Below, in pieces: positions 1 through 4,905 of a stretch of DNA of 7,526 nucleotides. Position numbers and translations under genes: made by a program. This stretch comes from JAAFIP01 sp043766985. Its GTDB lineage: Bacteria; Pseudomonadota; Gammaproteobacteria; Burkholderiales; Burkholderiaceae_C. The notes beneath the pieces were generated by a model, which did not search any database, was not told the origin of the DNA, and saw only the letters and a list, made by a program, of their open reading frames with translations. Within the stretch, counting starts at the first letter, position 1; every line of letters begins with the position of its first letter. The stretch is taken from assembly GCA_043766985.1 (NCBI GenBank), contig JAYUHM010000002.1, positions 1 to 7,526 of the forward strand, read 5' to 3'.

Positions 1-46
1 CCGGTGATTGCGGCGAACTGGGTTTAGTCAGGACTTGCTGTGCATT

Positions 47-72
47 CCCAACGCCGCAGGCACGGCGTTGGG
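47..72. terminator. Perfect 10-bp hairpin downstream of the toxin-antitoxin operon
   Basis: CCCAACGCCG (47-56) pairs perfectly with CGGCGTTGGG (63-72) around the 6-nt loop CAGGCA. It lies about 70 bp beyond the antitoxin stop codon. Neither strand has a T-run after the stem, so it is not a textbook intrinsic terminator. It could be a Rho-associated stem, an RNA-stabilising 3' hairpin or a REP-like element. The stem is certain; its role is not. Confidence 0.35.
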
Positions 73-83
73 GTGTCAGCGGT

Positions 84-109
84 GGCGGTCCTTCATCGCC
101 CGGACCGCC
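84..109. repeat. Second inverted repeat, 8-bp arms
   Basis: GGCGGTCC (84-91) pairs with GGACCGCC (102-109) around a 10-nt loop. It sits 11 bp from the first hairpin, so the minus-strand operon transcript would meet two GC-rich stems in succession after the antitoxin stop. Such tandem stems are common at operon ends, but no T-tract is present. Confidence 0.35.
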
Positions 110-139
110 TCCCGCCTGGCCTTGCTCCCACGGTGCAGA

Positions 140-442
140 TCAAATGAGGGCCAACTCGACGCGTTTGCCGGCCCGCGCTGCCAGTGTGATGAGCATGTCC
201 AGGCTGAATTTGTCCCACTTGCCGCGCACCAGATCGCTGACCCGTGATTGGCCAATGCCCAATACGGCAGCGGCTTCCTCCTGGCTCCATCCGCGCGCTT
301 CAATCAGCAAGCGCATGCGCCCCATCAAGTCAGCGCGCATTGCCAGCACTGCAGCTTCACCCGGCGCGAAGCCCAGGTCGGTGAATACGTTGCCACTGGA
401 TTCAGTCACGGCTGAATCAGGATCAATCTTGCGTTTTGTCAT
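140..442 (-). CDS. HigA-like antitoxin, XRE-family helix-turn-helix
   Basis: A 100-residue DNA-binding antitoxin expected to neutralise the RelE-fold toxin encoded just upstream and to repress the shared promoter. The N-terminal ~38 residues are the likely toxin-binding or flexible part. Residues 42-95 form an XRE helix-turn-helix, with the positioning helix at SQEEAAAVLG (53-62) and the recognition helix at GQSRVSDLVRG (64-74). The start ATG at 440-442 is preceded on the minus strand by GGAG at 6 nt. The gene overlaps the toxin 3' end by 20 bp, indicating translational coupling. Toxin-first order and the 'Gp49-like toxin + XRE antitoxin' pairing are typical of HigBA-type modules. Length and layout are normal and nothing looks broken. 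The family call is strong; the exact subfamily name is less sure. Confidence 0.88.
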   Translation of the reverse strand: MTKRKIDPDSAVTESSGNVFTDLGFAPGEAAVLAMRADLMGRMRLLIEARGWSQEEAAAVLGIGQSRVSDLVRGKWDKFSLDMLITLAARAGKRVELALI

Positions 443-758
443 GGGTCACTCCGATCAATCGATACCGCTTTGCCGCCAGATCAATGTCAGGCTTGGCCGT
501 TTTCGGCGTGGTCTTGAGAAAACAATGCAACACGTACACCGCATCAGCCTGTTTGGCGACATAGACCACCCGCCACTGTCCGTGCAGTTTGATGCGAATC
601 TCATAAGCACCCGCGCCCACGGTCGGCATCGGTTTAAAGTCCGAGGGCATCAGCCCCAGCTGAACCTGCCACAACTCAAAACCAGCCTCGCGTTTGACGT
701 CATCCGGAAAGTTGGCCAGCGCGGTTTGGCTGTCGCCCAAGAACTTCAACGGTTTCAT
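423..758 (-). CDS. HigB/RelE-superfamily toxin (phage Gp49-like, DUF891 type)
   Basis: Predicted ribosome-dependent mRNA interferase, the toxin of a type II pair with the overlapping antitoxin. From the chosen start it is 111 residues. Family hallmarks are VGAGAYEIRI (47-56), the strand GQWRVVYVAK (60-69), DAVYVLHCFLK (72-82) and the basic tail KTAKPDIDLAAKRY. Two in-frame ATGs compete, at 765-767 and 756-758. I chose 756-758 because the promoter found here (-35 at 794-789, -10 at 771-766) would begin the transcript at about 758-760, which excludes the longer start and makes the mRNA leaderless or nearly so. The longer start would add three residues (MTP). A still longer frame back to 824 crosses the promoter and is not credible. 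The module is divergent from the secretion adaptor, with about 53 bp between start codons. Confidence 0.85.
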   Translation of the reverse strand: MKPLKFLGDSQTALANFPDDVKREAGFELWQVQLGLMPSDFKPMPTVGAGAYEIRIKLHGQWRVVYVAKQADAVYVLHCFLKTTPKTAKPDIDLAAKRYRLIGVTHDKTQD

Positions 759-765
759 GGGGGTC

Positions 766-794
766 ATTATCAAATTACTTTGATAAATTGTCAA
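766..794 (-). promoter_or_regulatory. Sigma-70 promoter for the toxin-antitoxin operon
   Basis: On the minus strand TTGACA (794-789) is followed after exactly 17 nt by GATAAT (771-766), a perfect -35 and a 5/6 -10 at ideal spacing. The -10 overlaps the longer candidate toxin ATG. Transcription would start near 758-760, at or next to the second ATG, implying a leaderless or nearly leaderless toxin message. Confidence 0.7.
767..786. promoter_or_regulatory. Palindromic operator over the toxin-antitoxin promoter
   Basis: TTATCAAA (767-774) and TTTGATAA (779-786) are perfect 8-bp inverted arms with a 4-nt spacer. They cover the -10 and most of the spacer of the minus-strand promoter. This is where the HigA-like antitoxin would be expected to bind for autorepression. 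The site also lies 26 bp upstream of the adaptor start codon, so it could influence that gene too. Confidence 0.6.
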
Positions 795-811
795 ATTCAG
801 GGAGCCAAAAA

Positions 812-2299
812 ATGACCATCGCAAAACCCGCTGCGAAAGCTCTGCTGCGACACCCCGCCCGCGACCTCCTCTCCCGCTACCGCGCCATCCTCAGTGCCGC
901 CTGGACCCACCGGGCCGAACTCGCAGGCCCCAAGCGCCTGGCCGACGAAGCCGCCTTTTTGCCCGCAGCCCTGAGCCTGCAAGACACCCCCGTGCACCCG
1001 TCACCCCGCCGCCTGGCCTACGCCGTCATGGCCTTGTTTGCCACCGCGTTGGCCTGGGCCACCTTAGGCCATGTAGACATCGTGGCCGTAGCCCAAGGCC
1101 GTGTGGTGGTAGGTGAGGGCACCAAGCTGATCCAAAGCCTGGAGCCCGGGGTGGTGCGCCGCATCTTGGTGCAAGACGGTAGCCGCGTGCAAGCAGGCCA
1201 GGCACTGGTAGAGCTTGACGCCACCAACGCCAGCGCCGACAAAACGGCCGTGCAAGAGCAGCTTAAAGCCGCCGCCAGCGAAGCCGCCCGCAGCCAGGCC
1301 ATCACCAACGCACTATTAAATAAAGAGCAGCTTGTGCTATTAAACGCTGGGCTACAGCCCCATAAGGCACTTAAACTCAGCCCCCCAGAGGCCGCCGCCC
1401 TGCAAGCCCAGCTAGGCGCCGAATGGGCCGACATTCGCGCCAAGCTAGGCAAACTGGCCTCTGAAGTTGCCCGCCGTCAGGCCGAGATAGCCACGGTAAA
1501 AGAGCAGGTAGCCAAGCTCAGCACCACCGTGCCCTTCGCACGCACCCGCGAGCAAGACTTTGAAAAGCTGGCGGCCCAAGGCTTTGTAGCCAGCCACACC
1601 GGCCAAGACCGCACCCGCGAGCGCATCGAGCTAGAGCGCGACCTGGCCACCCAGCAAGCCCGCCTGCTAGAGGCCCAGGCCACCTTGGCCGAAACCCACA
1701 CCACCAAAACGGCCTACCTGATGGAGACCCGCCGCCAGCTAGCCGACCGCCTGGCCCAGGCCCAGCTAAAAACTACCCAGCTCACCCAAGACCAAGCCAA
1801 AGCCAGCCAGCGCGAGCGCCTCAGCACCCTGGTAGCCCCCGTAGCAGGCACCGTGCAGCAGCTGGCCATCCACTCGGTAGGCGGGGTGGTTACCCAAGCC
1901 CAACCCCTCATGGTCATCGTGCCCGACGAGGCGCAGGTCACCGCCGAGGTAGTGATAGACAACAAAGACATCGGCTTTGTAAACGCGGGCCAAGAAGTAG
2001 CCGTCAAGCTAGAAACCTTTGCCTACACCCGCTACGGCACCCTAGCCGCCAAGGTAAGCCGCGTGAGTGCTGATGCAGTGGTAGACGACAAACGCCAAAC
2101 TAGCGGCACAACCAACAACGCCACCTTCCCCGCCACCCTCACCCTCAGCCAAAGCAGCATCAACATCGACGGCAAACAAGTGCGCCTGACTCCGGGTATG
2201 AACCTGACGGCTGAGATCAAGACCGGGCAACGCAGAGTGATTGAGTATTTGCTCAGCCCGATTCAGCAGGCGGGCAACGAAAGCTTGCGGGAAAGGTAG
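812..2299 (+). CDS. HlyD-family type I secretion periplasmic adaptor
   Basis: A 495-residue membrane-fusion protein that links an inner-membrane ABC transporter to a TolC-like outer-membrane channel in a type I secretion system. The ATG at 812 has AGGGAG 7 nt upstream; the longer frame from a TTG at 788 lacks such a site. Order of parts: cytoplasmic N-terminus (1-67), one membrane segment (about 68-87), first barrel/lipoyl half with EPGVVRRILVQDGSRVQAG (111-129), a long charged, Ala/Gln-rich coiled-coil hairpin (about 140-335), second lipoyl half APVAGTVQQL (from 342), and a beta-barrel ending in LTPGMNLTAEIKTGQRR (from 459) and YLLSP, the usual HlyD C-terminus. Length fits the family. No ABC transporter or outer-membrane gene is adjacent: the upstream neighbour is the divergent toxin-antitoxin pair. 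The regulator and effector-like genes follow in the same direction, so it is probably part of their exporter (inferred from position). Confidence 0.95.
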   Translation: MTIAKPAAKALLRHPARDLLSRYRAILSAAWTHRAELAGPKRLADEAAFLPAALSLQDTPVHPSPRRLAYAVMALFATALAWATLGHVDIVAVAQGRVVVGEGTKLIQSLEPGVVRRILVQDGSRVQAGQALVELDATNASADKTAVQEQLKAAASEAARSQAITNALLNKEQLVLLNAGLQPHKALKLSPPEAAALQAQLGAEWADIRAKLGKLASEVARRQAEIATVKEQVAKLSTTVPFARTREQDFEKLAAQGFVASHTGQDRTRERIELERDLATQQARLLEAQATLAETHTTKTAYLMETRRQLADRLAQAQLKTTQLTQDQAKASQRERLSTLVAPVAGTVQQLAIHSVGGVVTQAQPLMVIVPDEAQVTAEVVIDNKDIGFVNAGQEVAVKLETFAYTRYGTLAAKVSRVSADAVVDDKRQTSGTTNNATFPATLTLSQSSINIDGKQVRLTPGMNLTAEIKTGQRRVIEYLLSPIQQAGNESLRER

Positions 2300-2308
2300 G
2301 CCCACGCT

Positions 2309-2611
2309 ATGCACCACCCTTCCGAGTTCACCACTACAGAACGCCAGCTTTTGCACGCCCTAAGCGCTGGTGACAGCAATAAAACCATTGCGCACCAGCT
2401 AGGTAAAAGTGAATTTACCGTGCGCAACCAGCTCAGCAGCTTGTTCAAAAAAATCAGCGCCAGCAACCGCACCCAAGCTGCTGGCTGGTACCGCGATCAA
2501 GTGGCACAGCAGGTGCAGCCAAACCCACTTGGCGGCAATGGTACATCTGTACCATTGCGCGCTCCGCAAAATTTTGACAAGATGCAGAATCGTAAAAGGC
2601 AGGAACGATGA
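2309..2611 (+). CDS. Small solo LuxR-type helix-turn-helix protein
   Basis: A 100-residue protein consisting of little more than a LuxR/GerE DNA-binding domain. Residues 7-61 match the domain: FTTTERQLLHALSAGDSNK, the scaffold helix KTIAHQLG and the recognition helix region SEFTVRNQLSSLFKKI, then NRTQAAGWY. There is no receiver or autoinducer domain, so any input must come from expression level or a partner protein. The last ~38 residues are low-complexity and polar and show no recognised domain. It starts 9 bp after the adaptor stop, with AGG 8 nt before the ATG, and is probably cotranscribed with the adaptor. It precedes the first cassette, whose genes it may control. A perfect 11+11 bp dyad lies inside its own 3' end and is a candidate binding site. 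The domain call is firm; the target is inferred. Confidence 0.85.
   Translation: MHHPSEFTTTERQLLHALSAGDSNKTIAHQLGKSEFTVRNQLSSLFKKISASNRTQAAGWYRDQVAQQVQPNPLGGNGTSVPLRAPQNFDKMQNRKRQER
2535..2558. promoter_or_regulatory. Perfect 11+11 bp dyad, candidate LuxR-type operator
   Basis: GCAATGGTACA (2535-2545) and TGTACCATTGC (2548-2558) are perfect inverted arms separated by TC. The dyad lies in the coding 3' end of the LuxR-type gene, about 90 bp before the start of the first cassette. Its size and central GGTACA/TGTACC halves recall lux-box-like operators bound by LuxR-type dimers. No good promoter hexamers follow at standard spacing, which would suit an activator-dependent promoter but is weak evidence. 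As RNA it would form a stable stem with a 2-nt turn, so a processing or attenuation role is possible. Confidence 0.45.
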
Positions 2612-2647
2612 AATTCCAAAATGCAAAGACTTACAGAGCCACTTCTA

Positions 2648-3130
2648 ATGAATTACCCATTCTTCCTGGGGCCTGAGGATCATCGCTTGGGTGACTATTA
2701 CAAAAAACTCAATCGCTCGAGTTTCATACTTATGCCATTGCTGTTTGTGTTGAATGAGTTGTATGTTCGCCCAAACCTGTTGGTCTACAAAGCGTCATCT
2801 GAGAGGCTTTGGTCAATCATTGCGCTAGCACTTAATGCGCAAATTCCAGTATCAGTGGGTGTAAGTGCATATTTAGCAATTGCTTTTTTCATGATATGTC
2901 TGGCGACATTTTCTCTGCTGCTGCCCAAATGGGGACCTCGATCTACCAGAGTGGGCATGAAGTCTGGATTGCCAACTTATACCGAATACAAAAGCGCGTA
3001 CTTTCAAATAGAAAATCAACTTCATAGAGCAGTATTTTTTGTTTGGCACCGCGTGCTGATGGTGATGGCTTTCTTTCTTGGCATTTGTTCGTTGTGTATG
3101 ACCGTCAACCTTTTTAGGAGCCTTTTATGA
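2648..3130 (+). CDS. Three-helix membrane protein, putative immunity 1
   Basis: A 160-residue hydrophobic protein of no family I recognise. Likely membrane segments lie at about 25-41, 73-92 and 133-156, with polar loops between. I chose the ATG at 2648 because AGAG lies 9 nt before it; an in-frame ATG at 2621 would add nine residues but has no ribosome binding site. The stop overlaps the next start as ATGA (3127-3130), so the downstream gene is translationally coupled. The composition is more AT-rich than the adaptor gene or the repeated module, suggesting separate acquisition. Position and topology suggest an immunity protein against the glycine-zipper head encoded next: polytopic membrane immunity proteins are known for pore-forming colicins. 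It could instead be an accessory or anchoring protein. Confidence 0.7.
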   Translation: MNYPFFLGPEDHRLGDYYKKLNRSSFILMPLLFVLNELYVRPNLLVYKASSERLWSIIALALNAQIPVSVGVSAYLAIAFFMICLATFSLLLPKWGPRSTRVGMKSGLPTYTEYKSAYFQIENQLHRAVFFVWHRVLMVMAFFLGICSLCMTVNLFRSLL

Positions 3131-4416
3131 GCGATATACCGGTAACCTTAGGCACTCTTCTCAATGCCACTACGGGCGCTGTTGATGCAGGGTACACGCA
3201 AAATACAAGCCCGTCTCCAATCAACTCAGCCCAGCTAAATGCCAACCTCGTGGCTTTGGTAACCACCGGCCTATCAATACTGCTTCCCGGAGGTCTTGGT
3301 GCGATCGTCGGGACAGCGGGGCAAGGCGCAGCGGGCGTTGGGCTTGGAATCAGCGTGGGAGGTGTATTCACAGGCGCCACCGCAGCAGACAAGGTGAGCT
3401 CTGGATTAAGTGCACTGGGCGCAGTTGCCGGTGTTGTTGCTTCCAACCCTTTTGTGCCGCCACAAGCTCGCTTGGGTGCGTTACTTGCGCAAGGTGTATT
3501 AACAGCTATATCCGGCGCGATCAGTCGAGACCCTACACTCGTCAACGATCTCATCAGCGATTTGACACAAGCAGCGGATTGGCTAGGCGAGAGTGTTAGC
3601 GATGGTATGCAAGCCATCTCCGATATCCTGGGCACCACCCCCGACCCCCTCGTCAAAACCATCCGCTACGTCGATCCATTAATCCTAGACCTGGACGGCG
3701 ACGGCCTGGAGATCACGCCGCTGTCTAGAGGCGTACTCTTCGATGCCAACGGCGACTACGGCGATGCCATTCTGGCGCAAAGCGGCAGCTACACCCGGGT
3801 AGACAGTGCAGGGGTGGCCAGCACAGGCCAAGCAGGCAGCTTTATCCTGGCGCAAAACAACTTTGTACGCCAGTTTGTCCCCATCACCGTCAGCGCAGCG
3901 GCCCAGGCCCTGCCCAATATCGCAGGCAGCGGCTGGGTGCGCGATTTGCAGGAGGCCGCCACCCAAAGCCCCGTACTGATAGACCTGCTGCACAACGTGC
4001 AAAACGCCAGCACCCGTGCAGGCTACAAAGATGCAGTAGCCACCTTGCTGCGCACATGGGGCAACGACAGCGGCTACGCCAGCGCCAGCGACCAAGCCCT
4101 GGCCAATGGCTATGGGCTGATATTGAGCGACCCGCTGGATGCGCAAGAAGTCGGGTGGATGGATGTGGCCATCAAGGGCAGTGCGGCGGCACGCGATACC
4201 TTTAGGGCTGCTCTGTCAACCACTGACCTAACCAAGTTCGATGCCATGCGCGAGCGCATGGTGGGTGGGCTGGAGCGGGTGCATGCGTATGAACGTACAA
4301 AATGCACGAAAAATAGACGCTATCGAGTTCATAGCTGCTTGTGCAATTTTCGGCTTGGCTGGAGGACCAACGAAAGGAATAGATCTTCAAAATATTTGCC
4401 GACACAAATATCGTAG
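3127..4416 (+). CDS. Effector-like protein 1: glycine-zipper head on a truncated calcium-binding module
   Basis: A 429-residue chimera with a clear start (AGGAG 6 nt upstream, ATGA overlap with the previous gene). Residues 1-162 are the variable head: Gly/Ala-rich and hydrophobic, with a GxxxGxxxG zipper at G70/G74/G78 (plus G58/G62) and a second hydrophobic stretch at 93-104, suggesting membrane insertion. From A163 the sequence is the module shared with the two later genes, including LDLDGDG (D188, D190, D192) and DANGD. After residue 210 it jumps straight to YGDAILAQSG, skipping 111 residues that carry the EF-hand-like loops in copy 2. The module then continues further than in copy 2, to about residue 389, followed by an unrelated Arg/Cys/Asn-rich tail encoded across a decayed repeat. 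No RTX nonapeptides or C-terminal secretion signal remain, so as it stands it may not be exported. It may be a degenerate gene or a silent head donor. Confidence 0.7.
   Translation: MSDIPVTLGTLLNATTGAVDAGYTQNTSPSPINSAQLNANLVALVTTGLSILLPGGLGAIVGTAGQGAAGVGLGISVGGVFTGATAADKVSSGLSALGAVAGVVASNPFVPPQARLGALLAQGVLTAISGAISRDPTLVNDLISDLTQAADWLGESVSDGMQAISDILGTTPDPLVKTIRYVDPLILDLDGDGLEITPLSRGVLFDANGDYGDAILAQSGSYTRVDSAGVASTGQAGSFILAQNNFVRQFVPITVSAAAQALPNIAGSGWVRDLQEAATQSPVLIDLLHNVQNASTRAGYKDAVATLLRTWGNDSGYASASDQALANGYGLILSDPLDAQEVGWMDVAIKGSAAARDTFRAALSTTDLTKFDAMRERMVGGLERVHAYERTKCTKNRRYRVHSCLCNFRLGWRTNERNRSSKYLPTQIS
3613..4281 (+). repeat. Conserved module copy 1 (internal deletion)
   Basis: Begins exactly at GCCATCTCC, as do copies 2 and 3. 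Positions 3613-3756 match 5473-5616 with about nine differences by eye, all synonymous. Positions 3757-3956 match 5950-6149. Copy 2 has 333 extra bp between these blocks, so copy 1 carries a clean in-frame deletion. Positions 3957 to about 4281 have no partner in the window but keep the same GC-rich style, so this copy preserves a later part of the module that copy 2 lost. Confidence 0.9.
4302..4366 (+). repeat. Decayed junction element, copy A
   Basis: Aligns without gaps to 6171-6235 at about two-thirds identity; the core at 4321-4339 is 17/19 identical to 6190-6208. It forms the 3' end of the truncated effector-like gene 1 and supplies its out-of-character C-terminal tail. The core ATAGCTGCT and the later GGCTGGAGG resemble a repeat I recall from Comamonadaceae genomes; that link is from memory. 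A different frame across it reads IEFIAACAIFGLAGG, similar to IKLIAARAVFFQAGG in copy B. Confidence 0.65.
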
Positions 4417-4474
4417 TTTGGTACCGTAATTTAGATATTGAATTTTCTGAAGAAGACTCTTGAAAGGATTTCAG

Positions 4475-4900
4475 ATGCAAACTTATATTCGTATTCGAAG
4501 TAGTCTGCTGATCGCTGCGGCAGCTATCAGCACATTGGTTGCTGCTGGATTAGTTGGTTGGTGGTTTCTTGAAAGAACATCGGTAGCGAGTTATCGGCAT
4601 GCTTTGAATTTCCAGGAGCCGTCAAAAGATGAGCTTCAGACCGAGATCAATGCGTCTTGCAGGACGGTCAATGAAGGTCGCATATGGGTAGTTAAAGGGG
4701 ATAAAAAATACATCCGTGATCCATTCGCAAGCAGTCCTCAGGTCTACCGTTATTTGGTTCTAGACAGCACAGTCTTGAAAAATGAAGCTTGTATATTTGC
4801 AATTATTAACGCATCGAAACGGATTAAGTATTCCGTGTCATTGGTCTTTTCAAATGAAGGCACGCAGGTTGCCAATTTTCATTTTTTTAACAAGGAGTAA
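4475..4900 (+). CDS. Single-anchor periplasmic protein, putative immunity 2
   Basis: A 141-residue protein of unknown family. A positively charged start (MQTYIRIRSS) leads into a membrane segment or uncleaved signal at about 10-32, rich in Ala/Leu/Val. The remaining ~110 residues are soluble and predicted periplasmic. They contain two cysteines (C62, C106) that could pair. The ATG at 4475 has AAAGGA 6 nt upstream; the TTG at 4460 is less likely. The gene is AT-rich. It ends 5 bp before the start of effector-like gene 2 and contains that gene's ribosome binding site (AAGGAG, 4892-4897). A soluble periplasmic domain is what would be expected of immunity to an enzyme that attacks periplasmic targets, in contrast to the polytopic partners of the two glycine-zipper heads. 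The immunity role is inferred. Confidence 0.7.
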   Translation: MQTYIRIRSSLLIAAAAISTLVAAGLVGWWFLERTSVASYRHALNFQEPSKDELQTEINASCRTVNEGRIWVVKGDKKYIRDPFASSPQVYRYLVLDSTVLKNEACIFAIINASKRIKYSVSLVFSNEGTQVANFHFFNKE

Positions 4901-4905
4901 TTAAT

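Larger units (their letters stand above)
1..139. other. Gene-free edge region with two hairpins
   Basis: I see no convincing gene here on either strand. The open frames crossing it are short, lack a ribosome binding site and mostly overlap the antisense of the antitoxin gene. The stretch lies immediately downstream of the minus-strand toxin-antitoxin pair and holds two perfect inverted repeats (annotated separately), so it is probably the 3' untranslated or termination region of that operon. Confidence 0.5.

Noticed and set aside
46..73. Integron attC-like site: TCCCAAC and GTTGGGG as core sites
   Set aside because: The outer bases do not fit RYYYAAC/GTTRRRY. The stem is a single perfect 10-bp helix without the spacer and bulged bases of attC, and no second site or integrase is visible.
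144..815. Plus-strand open frame of 223 codons
   Set aside because: It is the antisense of the toxin-antitoxin pair, has no ribosome binding site and resembles no protein. The minus-strand genes have clear domains.
1018..2007. Several minus-strand open frames inside the adaptor gene
   Set aside because: These are shadows of a GC-rich coding sequence, with Ser/Arg/Ala-rich translations and no start signals. The adaptor is unmistakable on the plus strand.
2574..2602. TTGACA as the -35 of a promoter for cassette 1
   Set aside because: No acceptable -10 hexamer lies at 15-19 nt spacing.
2608..2676. 22-codon frame overlapping the LuxR-type stop as ATGA, possible leader peptide
   Set aside because: AGGA is only about 3 nt from the ATG, the peptide has no regulatory-leader features, and no attenuator stems follow.
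4392..4411. Small hairpin ATATTTG / CAAATAT near the end of effector-like gene 1, possible terminator
   Set aside because: Its 7-bp stem is weak, almost all A/T, with no T-run after it; the next cassette begins about 60 bp on, with no sign of an operon break.
4241..4429. Open frame in a second register over the end of effector-like gene 1
   Set aside because: It has no ribosome binding site and exists because the decayed element is open in more than one frame; it is recorded under that element instead.
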